This document shows, piece by piece, positions 1 through 6,498 of a stretch of DNA of 10,581 bases; position 1 is the stretch's first letter; every line of letters begins with the position of its first letter. The position numbers and the translations under genes are program-made. The stretch covers positions 1-10,581 of the forward strand of contig CAMWRL010000059.1 of NCBI GenBank assembly GCA_947176685.1, in the 5' to 3' direction. The notes below the pieces were generated by a model. It did not search any database and was not told the DNA's origin. It was given only the letters and a program-made list of their open reading frames with translations. The stretch comes from an uncultured Ruminococcus sp. (GTDB lineage: Bacteria; Bacillota; Clostridia; Oscillospirales; Ruminococcaceae).

Positions 1-62
1 CCTTTTTTGAGTTTTGCACGTTCAAAATAACAGTTTTTTTCAAATATTCCGGACTTTTTTAA

Positions 63-1454
63 TTAATCGTTTATGAATACTGAAAATGCCTTGTAAGCCA
101 TATAGGTGTCGATTTTTGAAACCACTTCAAACGGTGCGTGCATTGAAAGTACAGGTACTCCCATATCAATTGTATCAACGTTGAGGTTGGCAATATACGC
201 CGCAACCGTACCGCCGCCGCCTGCGTCAACTTTGCCTAACTCTCCGGTCTGCCATATAACGTTGTGGCTGTCCATAAGACGGCGTATTCTGCCTGTAAAC
301 TCTGCTGATGCATCTGACGTACCGGATTTTCCTCTTGCTCCGGTGTACTTCGTGATACAAACGCCTCTGTTTATATAGGCGCAGTTGTTTCTTTCGTTGA
401 CTTCGGGGAATGTCGGGTCAAATGCGGCGTTGACATCTGCGGACAGGCACTCCGATGCCGACAATACAGTTCTGCAATCCGAGCCGAGAGTTTCAGCAAT
501 GTCAGCTATAAAGTACTTCAGATATGCCGAACAAAGTCCCGTATTGCCGTCTGAACCTGTTTCTTCCTTGTCGGTCAGTACCGTTACAACTGTATGCTCA
601 GGATTGTTGCAGTCAACCGTTGCCATAAGTGCGGTATATGCGCATACCTTGTCATCGTGACCGTATGCTCCAATCATACTTCTGTCAAATCCAACATCCT
701 TAGCCTTGAACGCCGGTACTGCCTCAAGTTCGGACGAAATGAAATCGGCTTCTGTAATCCCGTACTTTTCAAAAAGAATATTCATAATATTGAGTTTAAC
801 AGCTTCGCTTGCTTCGTCATCTCTGAACGGTCTTGAACCTATAAGCAGATTGAGCTGTTCGCCTGTAATTCCCTTTGCAAGAGGTTTAGCCATCTGGTCA
901 TTTGCAAGGTGCGGCAACAGGTCGGTTACACAAAATACAGGGTCATTTTCGTCCTCGCCGACGTTTACTTCAACTGTAGTGCCGTCAGCCTTGATTACAA
1001 CGCCGTGAAGTGCCAGCGGAATTGCAGTCCACTGGTATTTTTTAAGACCGCCGTAATAGTGAGTCTTGAAAAGTGCAGTTTCGCTGTCCTCATAAAGCGG
1101 ATTCTGTTTAAGGTCAAGGCGTGGCGAGTCGATATGTGCCGCACAAAGTCTTACGCCCTCCTCAATAGGGGCAGTGCCGATTATTGCCATAACAACTGCT
1201 TTACCCCTATTGTTGCGGTAAATCTTGTCGCCTGCGTTAAGTGGCATACCGGACTTGTATTCAACATAACCATTGTTTTTCAGAAGCTCAACAGTATAGT
1301 TTACTGCTTCACGTTCGATTTTTGCGATGTCCATAAAGTCCTTGTAGTTTTCGCAGAAATTGTCACATTCAGCAAGTTCCGCTTCGCTCATTCTGAAAAC
1401 GCCGTGCTGACGTTTCATAAAAAGCTTTTCTTTAAGTACCTTAGATGTTTCCAT
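63..1454 (-). CDS. apeB: M18 family zinc aminopeptidase
   Basis: This is a cytoplasmic metallo-aminopeptidase of family M18 (the aspartyl aminopeptidase/ApeB group), which removes N-terminal, often acidic, residues from peptides. The 463 residues match the family's usual length. Visible motifs are CAAHIDSPRLDLK (His107, Asp109), GAYGHDDK (Asp267), DKEETGSDGNTG (Glu297/Glu298), SADVNAAFDP (Asp340) and SMHAPFE (His439). These are the expected ligand and catalytic positions of a di-zinc M18 enzyme, and all appear intact. I chose the ATG at 1454 because CAGGAG lies 10 nt upstream. A longer in-frame ATG at 1475 would place that Shine-Dalgarno inside the gene and has no site of its own. The gene is the last of the five-gene operon, 17 nt after coaE. 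No convincing terminator is visible in the remaining 62 bases. The family is near certain; substrate preference cannot be read from sequence. Confidence 0.93.
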   Translation of the reverse strand: METSKVLKEKLFMKRQHGVFRMSEAELAECDNFCENYKDFMDIAKIEREAVNYTVELLKNNGYVEYKSGMPLNAGDKIYRNNRGKAVVMAIIGTAPIEEGVRLCAAHIDSPRLDLKQNPLYEDSETALFKTHYYGGLKKYQWTAIPLALHGVVIKADGTTVEVNVGEDENDPVFCVTDLLPHLANDQMAKPLAKGITGEQLNLLIGSRPFRDDEASEAVKLNIMNILFEKYGITEADFISSELEAVPAFKAKDVGFDRSMIGAYGHDDKVCAYTALMATVDCNNPEHTVVTVLTDKEETGSDGNTGLCSAYLKYFIADIAETLGSDCRTVLSASECLSADVNAAFDPTFPEVNERNNCAYINRGVCITKYTGARGKSGTSDASAEFTGRIRRLMDSHNVIWQTGELGKVDAGGGGTVAAYIANLNVDTIDMGVPVLSMHAPFEVVSKIDTYMAYKAFSVFIND

Positions 1455-1462
1455 AGAAAAAA

Positions 1463-1470
1463 CACTCCTG
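1463..1470 (-). promoter_or_regulatory. Shine-Dalgarno that decides the aminopeptidase start
   Basis: The minus-strand sequence CAGGAGTG lies here, with CAGGAG ending 10 nt before the ATG at 1454. It overlaps the alternative reading from the ATG at 1475, which overlaps the coaE stop as ATGA. The good site at normal spacing favours 1454. Confidence 0.75.
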
Positions 1471-1471
1471 T

Positions 1472-2083
1472 TCATTTATTTTCATAATAGCACCGGATTT
1501 TGTCCGCAAGCTCTCCGGCTATTTCGCAGACGGTTTCCGGACTGCCGTTATTGTTTATTGTATAGTCGGAATGGCTTATAAAAAACTCCTCACTCAACTG
1601 AGAGTTCATACGATTCTGAGCCTGTTCCAGCGTAAGACCGTCACGTTTGATTATTCTCTGTCTGCGGACTTCGGCATCGGCAAGAACGGATATTATAATT
1701 TCGCAGAAATCGTCCGCCCTGCTTTCAAAAAGTGTCGGAGCGTCAAGCAGTATAAAATTTTTACCCGTACCTGAAAGAACATTTATTTGTCTTAGAATCT
1801 CCCGTGTAATATACGGATATGTAATAGTATTGAGAGTTTCAAGCTTTGTTTTGTCGGTAAAAACCAGTCCGGCTAATTTTTTCCGGTCAAGACTGCCGTC
1901 AGCGTTAAGAATATCCCTGCCGAAAGTTTCGGCTACTTCTGCAAGGCACGGCGAACTTTTTTCCATAACCTGCCGTGCTACAATATCGGCGTTGATTATG
2001 CTGAAACCGTTTTCCGCAAATATACGTGATATGGTGCTTTTGCCTGCGCCGGTCTGTCCGGTAAGTCCTACAACGATACTCAT
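1472..2083 (-). CDS. coaE: Dephospho-CoA kinase
   Basis: CoaE phosphorylates the 3' hydroxyl of the ribose in dephospho-CoA with ATP, the final step of coenzyme A synthesis in the cytoplasm. The 203-residue protein begins with a P-loop, GLTGQTGAGKST (Lys15, Ser16). NADIVAR follows near residues 31-37, with Asp33 at the usual catalytic acid position. Then come the ITYP segment near 87-90, ILLDAPTLFES near 111-121, and a lid-like region with RQRIIKRDGLT and QLSEEF. Length and motif order are normal for the family. The ATG overlaps the TGA of the preceding Sua5-like gene as ATGA, and the ribosome binding site GAGGTGG lies inside the end of that gene, so translational coupling is likely. There is no functional link to its neighbours beyond sharing an operon. 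Confidence 0.96.
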   Translation of the reverse strand: MSIVVGLTGQTGAGKSTISRIFAENGFSIINADIVARQVMEKSSPCLAEVAETFGRDILNADGSLDRKKLAGLVFTDKTKLETLNTITYPYITREILRQINVLSGTGKNFILLDAPTLFESRADDFCEIIISVLADAEVRRQRIIKRDGLTLEQAQNRMNSQLSEEFFISHSDYTINNNGSPETVCEIAGELADKIRCYYENK

Positions 2084-3087
2084 AGTCTTACCACCTCAAA
2101 GCCTGCCGCCCTTATCAGTCTGTTGTACACCGCCAGCCCTACTCCGACAGGTTCAGGCGAACGCACGTAAACCCTGACGGCGTTGAGGTCATCAAGTTCC
2201 CTGAGTTTCCGGAAAATCTGGTGCGCCTGCTGAATACTGTTCGCACCGTAGGTCATATGACGGTACGGGAAATTATCGCTGTCCCCGTCAAAAATCAGCG
2301 AATATACATTATCGCCGTAGTGTCTGCCTACATAATCCGTAAAGCTTTCCAAAGTTGATTCAACCATAATTATGTCAGCTTTCGGAGAATAATGCCTGTA
2401 CTTCATTCCGGGGGAAGACGCTTTTTCATTTTTTTCGAGTCCGCTTAAAACTGCCTTGTCAACAATGACATTTCCGCAGACTGTCATAAGCATTTTTTCG
2501 GTTACACAGCCCGGACGCAAAATTCTGACTGTACTTTCATCTTCAAAGGATATGACAGTTGATTCAACTCCGTATTCGGACTGTCCGCCGTCCACTACAG
2601 CCGAAATCCTGCCGTTCATATCACGCATTACGTGGCTTGCGGAAGTCGGGCTTGGATAACCTGAGATGTTTGCGGACGGTGCGGCAATCGGTTTTCCGGA
2701 AAGTTCAATAATCCTGTGCATTACAGGATGCGAAGGCACTCTTATACCGACCGTATCAAGTCCGCCGGAAGTCACCAGTGGTATACGGTCATTTTTCGGC
2801 AAGACCATTGTCAACGCTCCCGGACAGAATTTTTCAGCAAGTTTATGGGCAAGTTCCGGAATATATGACGTATATCTGACGGCTTCGGAAAAGTCCGCAA
2901 GGTGTACTATAAGCGGATTGTCAGCCGGACGACCTTTGGCAGAAAAAATTTTCCTGACGGCGTTTTCATCTGAAGCGTCAGCTCCCAGTCCGTAAACCGT
3001 TTCCGTAGGGATTCCGACAACCTCGCCTTTTATAATGAGTTCAGCAGCAACATCAAGCTGATTTTCATTGAGTAACAGAGTTTCCAT
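2080..3087 (-). CDS. Threonylcarbamoyl-AMP synthase, Sua5/YwlC type
   Basis: This enzyme makes threonylcarbamoyl-AMP from threonine, bicarbonate and ATP, the first step of t6A37 modification in tRNAs that read ANN codons. The 335-residue protein has the long two-domain Sua5 form. The YrdC-like catalytic domain carries PTETVYGLGAD (27-37), AKGRPADNPL (50-59), GIRVPSHP (114-121) and APSANISG (136-143). A linker with SPGMKYRHYSPKA (225-237) leads into a C-terminal Sua5 domain, so it is not the short TsaC form. The ATG at 3087 is chosen because CAGGAG lies 10 nt upstream; a start at 3111 would swallow that site and overlap prfA. It starts 7 nt after the prfA stop and overlaps coaE by 4 nt. Pairing with prfA is common in Firmicutes and fits a translation-accuracy role. 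In B. subtilis nomenclature it would be ywlC. Confidence 0.94.
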   Translation of the reverse strand: METLLLNENQLDVAAELIIKGEVVGIPTETVYGLGADASDENAVRKIFSAKGRPADNPLIVHLADFSEAVRYTSYIPELAHKLAEKFCPGALTMVLPKNDRIPLVTSGGLDTVGIRVPSHPVMHRIIELSGKPIAAPSANISGYPSPTSASHVMRDMNGRISAVVDGGQSEYGVESTVISFEDESTVRILRPGCVTEKMLMTVCGNVIVDKAVLSGLEKNEKASSPGMKYRHYSPKADIIMVESTLESFTDYVGRHYGDNVYSLIFDGDSDNFPYRHMTYGANSIQQAHQIFRKLRELDDLNAVRVYVRSPEPVGVGLAVYNRLIRAAGFEVVRL

Positions 3088-3094
3088 AAAAAAA

Positions 3095-4165
3095 TCACTC
3101 CTGTCCTGCAAGTTTAGCTGCCTGGTCTGCCGTTGCCAGAGCGTCTATAACTTCATCAATATTGCCATTCATAACGTCCTCAAGGCGGTAAATCGTCAGA
3201 TTTATTCTATGGTCTGTCAGCCTGCCCTGCGGAAAATTATATGTTCTGATACGTTCTGAACGGTCACCCGTACCCACCTGCATTTTTCTTTCCGAAGCTA
3301 TTTTCTTATTCTGTTCCTGCTGCATAGTCTCGTAAATTCTTGCCCGCAGAATTTTCATAGCCTTGTCCTTGTTTTTGTACTGACTTCTTTCGTCCTGACA
3401 CTCAACAACAACATTAGTCGGCAGATACGTTATCCGGACGGCTGATTCTGTCTTGTTGACTTTCTGACCGCCTGCTCCGCTTGAACGGAATACATCTATT
3501 TTAAGGTCTGTAGGATTTATTTCAAGTTCAACCTCGTCTGCCTCGACCAGTACTGCAACCGTTACAGTACTGGTGTGGATACGTCCCTGAGATTCGGTTT
3601 CAGGAACTCTCTGCACACGATGCACACCGCTTTCATATTTAAGACGGGAATACGCTCCCTCGCCCTCTATTGAAAAACTTATCTCTTTATAACCGCCCAG
3701 TTCAGTGGGGTTGGCGTTGAGGATTTCCTGCTTCCAGCCACGACTTTCGGCGTACATAGTGTACATTCTGTAAAGCGAGTTGGCAAACAGTGAAGCTTCC
3801 TCACCGCCTGCGCCGCCACGTATTTCAATAATAACATTTTTGTCGTCATCGGGGTCTTTCGGCAATAACAATACTTTCAGTTCCTGCGTAATATTTTCTA
3901 TAGCTTCTTTTGCTTCGTCATACTGGGACTGCGCCATTTCCCTGAACTCTTTTTCCAGACCGCTTTCGTTAAGAAGTTCCTGCGCTTCGCTGAATGATTC
4001 CAGAACTTTTTTATATTCCCTGTACTTTTCTATAACCGGAGTCATATTCTTGAAGTCCCTCATAAGCTGAGTGTAAAGTTTATTATCACTTACGATATCC
4101 GGCTGTGAAATTCTGTCACTTATACTGTTGTATTTCTGTTCCATTGTTTCAAGTTTTTCAAACAT
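3095..4165 (-). CDS. prfA: Peptide chain release factor 1
   Basis: RF1 recognises UAA and UAG stop codons in the ribosomal A site and triggers peptide release. The 356-residue protein has normal length. It shows the acidic helical N-terminal domain, IIEIRGGAGGEEA near 112-124, the codon-reading tripeptide as Pro-Glu-Thr at 188-190 in RVPETESQGRIHTS, and the catalytic GGQ at 232-234 in RSSGAGGQKVNKTES. The P-x-T tripeptide, not Ser-Pro-Phe, makes it RF1 and not RF2. The gene itself ends in TGA, which RF2 reads. GAGGAAAA lies a suitable distance before the ATG at 4165, inside the end of the DUF951 gene, which overlaps prfA by 8 nt. The methyltransferase gene prmC, often beside prfA, is not in this window. 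Confidence 0.97.
   Translation of the reverse strand: MFEKLETMEQKYNSISDRISQPDIVSDNKLYTQLMRDFKNMTPVIEKYREYKKVLESFSEAQELLNESGLEKEFREMAQSQYDEAKEAIENITQELKVLLLPKDPDDDKNVIIEIRGGAGGEEASLFANSLYRMYTMYAESRGWKQEILNANPTELGGYKEISFSIEGEGAYSRLKYESGVHRVQRVPETESQGRIHTSTVTVAVLVEADEVELEINPTDLKIDVFRSSGAGGQKVNKTESAVRITYLPTNVVVECQDERSQYKNKDKAMKILRARIYETMQQEQNKKIASERKMQVGTGDRSERIRTYNFPQGRLTDHRINLTIYRLEDVMNGNIDEVIDALATADQAAKLAGQE
3098..3103 (-). promoter_or_regulatory. Shine-Dalgarno of the Sua5-like gene inside the prfA end
   Basis: CAGGAG on the minus strand forms the last two sense codons of prfA (Gln, Glu) and is followed directly by the prfA TGA. It ends 10 nt before the ATG at 3087. A ribosome finishing prfA covers this site, so re-initiation or coupling is plausible (inference). 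Confidence 0.72.
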
Positions 4166-4352
4166 CTTTATTTTCCTCTCTCCGGACTTTCTTTATATTT
4201 TTTTCGATTTTATTACGTGCAACCATAAATTCCCTACCGCATTTCACGCATTTAAGCCGGAAGTCCATACCCACACGCAATACAAGCATTTCATTAGTAC
4301 CGCAGGGGTGATTTTTCTTCATAGTGAGAATGTCATCAACTTTTATGTCCAT
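4158..4352 (-). CDS. DUF951 family small protein
   Basis: This 64-residue basic protein belongs to the DUF951 family, which includes B. subtilis YyzM. Its biochemical role is not established. It has the family pattern: an N-terminal VDDILTMKKNHPCGTN segment (5-20), a GMDFRLKC stretch, and a C-V-K-C pair (Cys35, Cys38) suggesting metal or nucleic-acid contact, then a lysine- and arginine-rich tail. I chose the ATG at 4352. An in-frame GTG at 4388 would sit almost exactly at the predicted transcription start of the promoter at 4394-4422, so it is unlikely to be used. An AGGA lies about 11 nt upstream of 4352. It is the first gene of the operon and overlaps prfA by 8 nt, so its product is probably made alongside RF1. 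Confidence 0.85.
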   Translation of the reverse strand: MDIKVDDILTMKKNHPCGTNEMLVLRVGMDFRLKCVKCGREFMVARNKIEKNIKKVRREENKDV

Positions 4353-4393
4353 AATAAGCACCGTCCTGTTCTGAAAAAAATCGTACACTTTTT

Positions 4394-4422
4394 ATTATAA
4401 CGCAAAATCTTTTCCAAATCAA
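4394..4422 (-). promoter_or_regulatory. Sigma-A-like promoter of the DUF951-prfA operon
   Basis: On the minus strand the -35 is TTGATT (4417-4422) and the -10 is a perfect TATAAT (4394-4399), with a 17-nt spacer. An A-rich run upstream (about 4431-4450) resembles an UP element. Predicted transcription start is near 4387, giving a leader of about 35 nt before the ATG at 4352. Confidence 0.8.
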
Positions 4423-4495
4423 TATCCGGAAGAATATTTTTTTTGTTTTGTGTAAAAATAATAAAAACTTGACAGACAGAAAGGAAAATGTTATT

Positions 4496-4852
4496 ATGAT
4501 TACAAGAGTATCTGCGGAATTTGAAACTCCCGAACTTGCTGAAAACGCAATTTACAGAGTACGTGAAAAAGTTCCCGTAAGGTCTGCGAATATGGTATAC
4601 AATAAGTCTTCGGACGAAGCAGTAAAACTTCGCAACGGTACGGTATGGACACTTCTGCCGACTGCCGTTACCAGTTACAACTACGCTACAGGACTGCTTG
4701 AATCTCCGGCAACTGAGGACGTTATTCCGGAACCCGAAAGAAGACGCAACACTACCGCTTATATAATGTGCGAAGACGAAAATCTTGATACTGTCAAATC
4801 CGTTCTCAACTCTATGGGCGGACTCAATATCAGGGAGAGACTTTCACGTTAG
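4496..4852 (+). CDS. Uncharacterised 118-residue protein
   Basis: I do not recognise this protein. It has 118 residues, no signal peptide and no membrane segment. The start (ITRVSAEFETPELAENAIYRVREKV) reads as a beta strand followed by an amphipathic helix. The end (TAYIMCEDENLDTVKSVLNSMGGLNIRERLSR) again gives strand, helix and a short strand, so two alpha/beta halves of a ferredoxin-like fold are plausible. The middle, with TVWTLLPTAVTSYNYATGLLESPATEDVIPEPERR, looks loop-rich and proline-containing. AAGGA lies 10 nt before the ATG at 4496, which supports this start; an upstream TTG at 4448 is in frame but has no site. A strong promoter-like pair overlaps the start codon, an unresolved conflict. 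The gene is divergent from the DUF951-prfA operon and lies 130 nt before the S1-repeat gene, with which it may be cotranscribed. Confidence 0.72.
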   Translation: MITRVSAEFETPELAENAIYRVREKVPVRSANMVYNKSSDEAVKLRNGTVWTLLPTAVTSYNYATGLLESPATEDVIPEPERRRNTTAYIMCEDENLDTVKSVLNSMGGLNIRERLSR

Positions 4853-4860
4853 TATGAACA

Positions 4861-4906
4861 TATGAACCATAAACGGCTGTTATAAAAACAACTCATATGG
4901 TTCATA
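4861..4906. repeat. 11-bp inverted repeat in the gap before the S1-repeat gene
   Basis: TATGAACCATA (4861-4871) is exactly complementary to TATGGTTCATA (4896-4906), with 24 nt between the arms. A partial direct copy of the left arm, TATGAACA, sits immediately before it (4853-4860). There is no T-tract after the right arm, so it is not a standard intrinsic terminator. It could be an operator or an RNA hairpin after the upstream gene. Confidence 0.7.
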
Positions 4907-4929
4907 GTACATAAATTCCGTCATATTAT
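4901..4929 (+). promoter_or_regulatory. Possible promoter of the S1-repeat gene
   Basis: A weak -35, TTCATA (4901-4906), is followed by a 17-nt spacer and a -10 of TATTAT (4924-4929). Transcription would begin near 4936, about 47 nt before the ATG. The -35 lies within the right arm of the inverted repeat at 4861-4906. Both boxes deviate from consensus, so this remains tentative. Confidence 0.4.
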
Positions 4930-4982
4930 CCGCACTGTCCGCATAAATATTAATAGTCAATAAGATTTACGGAGGTAAAAAT

Positions 4983-5891
4983 ATGAATTATAAACCCGAA
5001 GGCTGTCTTTTCAGAACAGCCGAAAACCAGAAGTATATTTCGTCCGCTGAGGGTCTCGCCGAAGCTATGTCAAACGGTATTATCCTTGAAGCAAGAGTGG
5101 CTGTATGCGACAGTTCCCATAACCTTATTATAGACCTGCCCTGCGCCAGAGCCATAATACCTCGTACTGAGGGCGCAGTCGGTATTGAGGACGGTTCAAC
5201 AAGGGACATTGCACTTATTTCAAGAGTAAACAAAATAGTATGTTTCAAGGTTACAGGATTCGACAGTGACGGCACAGTTAAGCTTTCCAGAAAATCAGCT
5301 CAGGAAGATTGTCTTGAACATTACATAAACAACCTGACTTCCGGAGATATTATAGATGCCCGTGTAACTCATCTGGAACAGTTCGGATGTTTCGTTGACA
5401 TTGGCTGCGGTATACCGTCACTTATACCGATAGACGCTATTTCAGTTTCAAGAATCGCTCACCCGTCCGACCGTTTCAGAAACGGCGACTTCATTCACGC
5501 TGTTGTAAAGTCCAGAGACAGTGACAGGATTTTCCTTACCCACAAGGAACTTTTAGGTACGTGGGAAGAAAATGCTTCAATGTTTGAAGCAGGAGAGACA
5601 GTTTCCGGAATAGTGCGCTCAGTTGAGGAGTACGGCATTTTTGTTGAACTTGCCCCGAATCTTGCCGGACTTGCCGAACCCCGTGCAGGTATAAAAGCCG
5701 GTCAGCACGTAAGCGTATATATAAAGGCTCTTATTCCGGAAAAAATGAAAGTCAAACTGATAATCGTTGACACCTGCGAGGACTGCGTTACTGAAAGCAC
5801 GATAAAATATTATCAGGAATCCGGCAGAATAGACTACTGGTGCTATTCCACAGAAAACTCACCGAAAAAAATAGAAACTGTATTCTCATAA
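4983..5891 (+). CDS. Protein with three S1-like RNA-binding repeats
   Basis: This 302-residue cytoplasmic protein resembles the short S1-type proteins often annotated as ribosomal protein S1 in Firmicutes. Three repeats are visible. The first (about 31-105) is divergent, ending in DGTVKLSRKSAQ. The second (about 118-195) is the clearest, with GDIIDARVTHLEQFGCFVDIGCGIPSLIPI and RIFLTHKELLGTW. The third (about 202-262) reads GETVSGIVRSVEEYGIFVELAPNLAGLAE but looks shortened. A 40-residue tail ends YWCYSTENSPKKIETVFS. It has ten cysteines, including a C-E-D-C at 265-268, which is high for this family. GGAGG at 4971-4975, 7 nt before the ATG, firmly sets the start. S1 repeats bind single-stranded RNA, so a role in translation or mRNA handling is likely. 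Whether it is the main S1 of this organism or a paralogue cannot be told here. Confidence 0.88.
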   Translation: MNYKPEGCLFRTAENQKYISSAEGLAEAMSNGIILEARVAVCDSSHNLIIDLPCARAIIPRTEGAVGIEDGSTRDIALISRVNKIVCFKVTGFDSDGTVKLSRKSAQEDCLEHYINNLTSGDIIDARVTHLEQFGCFVDIGCGIPSLIPIDAISVSRIAHPSDRFRNGDFIHAVVKSRDSDRIFLTHKELLGTWEENASMFEAGETVSGIVRSVEEYGIFVELAPNLAGLAEPRAGIKAGQHVSVYIKALIPEKMKVKLIIVDTCEDCVTESTIKYYQESGRIDYWCYSTENSPKKIETVFS

Positions 5892-5898
5892 ATAAAAA

Positions 5899-5932
5899 TA
5901 CTCCCACCGGATAAGTGGGAGCATTTTGTTTT
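5899..5932. terminator. Bidirectional intrinsic terminator between convergent genes
   Basis: CTCCCAC (5901-5907) pairs with GTGGGAG (5915-5921) around a 7-nt loop. On the plus strand the stem is followed by CATTTTGTTTT; on the minus strand it is followed by TATTTTTATT. It can therefore end the S1-repeat transcript from the left and the gene at 5936-6391 from the right. Confidence 0.87.
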
Positions 5933-5935
5933 CCG

Positions 5936-6391
5936 TTACTTTTTGTAACCTATGTCGATTATTTCCTTGAGTTCCGGACAGGCGTTAACCACCGAACCGA
6001 GTGCTATAAGCATAATATTTCCCACGGCGTGTGCGTCGTCGTCAATTATCTTCATATTGTCAATGACTGTTTTTGTATCTGTTTCGGGTCTGACCTCGTA
6101 CACAAAGCCGTTGTCAACGAATAAGTATTTATCTATTCCGCATACCTTTACAAAGTTATTTATTGTACGTATAAAACGCTCCTCATCTTCGTAAGGGTCG
6201 TAAACACGGTAAGCACCTTCAAACCAGTAAGAACCCGGAACACTTAACTTAATGTTTTCAACAATCGGAAAGTGTGGGTTTACTGCTCTCAGCTTGTGTT
6301 TAAGGGACGGTGTTTTGTTGTACTGGAAAAAAATAACGCTTCTTCTTTTCAGAATGTTATCCGGTAGCTGCCATTTTTCGCTTTTACTCAT
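5936..6391 (-). CDS. Uncharacterised 151-residue protein
   Basis: I do not recognise this protein. It has 151 residues, appears soluble and has no signal peptide or clear membrane helix. The N-terminus is basic (KWQLPDNILKRRSVIFFQYNKTPSLKHKLR). The middle is rich in aromatic and acidic residues (SYWFEGAYRVYDPYEDEERFIRTINNFVKVCGIDKYLFVDNGFVYEV), and the end is a likely helical segment (HAVGNIMLIALGSVVNACPELKEIIDIGYKK). No catalytic motif stands out. GGAGG lies 8 nt before the ATG, and a good promoter lies upstream at 6442-6470, so it is a real single-gene unit. It ends 4 nt before the shared terminator. It sits between a translation-related gene and pfkA but shares a transcript with neither. 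It may be a lineage-specific family. Confidence 0.8.
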   Translation of the reverse strand: MSKSEKWQLPDNILKRRSVIFFQYNKTPSLKHKLRAVNPHFPIVENIKLSVPGSYWFEGAYRVYDPYEDEERFIRTINNFVKVCGIDKYLFVDNGFVYEVRPETDTKTVIDNMKIIDDDAHAVGNIMLIALGSVVNACPELKEIIDIGYKK

Positions 6392-6441
6392 AATATATTC
6401 CTCCGGTTTTCAGATGATGTTTTTTCTTTGAGTACATACTA

Positions 6442-6470
6442 ATTATAACACATCTTACGGAAATAATCAT
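6442..6470 (-). promoter_or_regulatory. Extended -10 promoter of the 151-residue orphan gene
   Basis: A perfect TATAAT (6442-6447, minus strand) is preceded by TGT, forming an extended -10. The -35 at 17-nt spacing is a weak ATGATT (6465-6470). Predicted start is near 6435, leaving a leader of about 44 nt. Confidence 0.7.
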
Positions 6471-6498
6471 GTAAAAAAATCTGCGAATCCTCCGGCAT

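Noticed and set aside
12..27. A small TTTTG/CAAAA inverted repeat downstream of the aminopeptidase gene
   Set aside because: The stem is five weak pairs with no T-tract in the minus direction, so it does not qualify as a terminator.
1455..1475. Upstream ATG for the aminopeptidase, overlapping the coaE stop as ATGA
   Set aside because: The ATGA overlap is attractive, but there is no Shine-Dalgarno before it, and the good CAGGAG would fall inside the gene. The ATG at 1454 fits better.
909..1487. A 192-codon open frame on the plus strand opposite the aminopeptidase gene
   Set aside because: It lies wholly opposite a well-supported M18 gene, has no credible ribosome binding site or recognisable domain, and its composition is that of a complementary-strand shadow.
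1647..2177. A 176-codon open frame on the plus strand across coaE and the Sua5-like gene
   Set aside because: It spans the complement of two real genes and has no promoter, ribosome binding site or domain.
3088..3111. Upstream ATG for the Sua5-like gene, overlapping prfA
   Set aside because: It would bury the CAGGAG site and add eight residues unlike the start of this family. The ATG at 3087 begins the expected sequence.
4488..4499. A three-codon frame (Met-Leu-Leu-stop) whose TGA overlaps the ATG at 4496
   Set aside because: The AAGG lies only 3 nt before its ATG, too close for efficient use, so chance is the simplest explanation.
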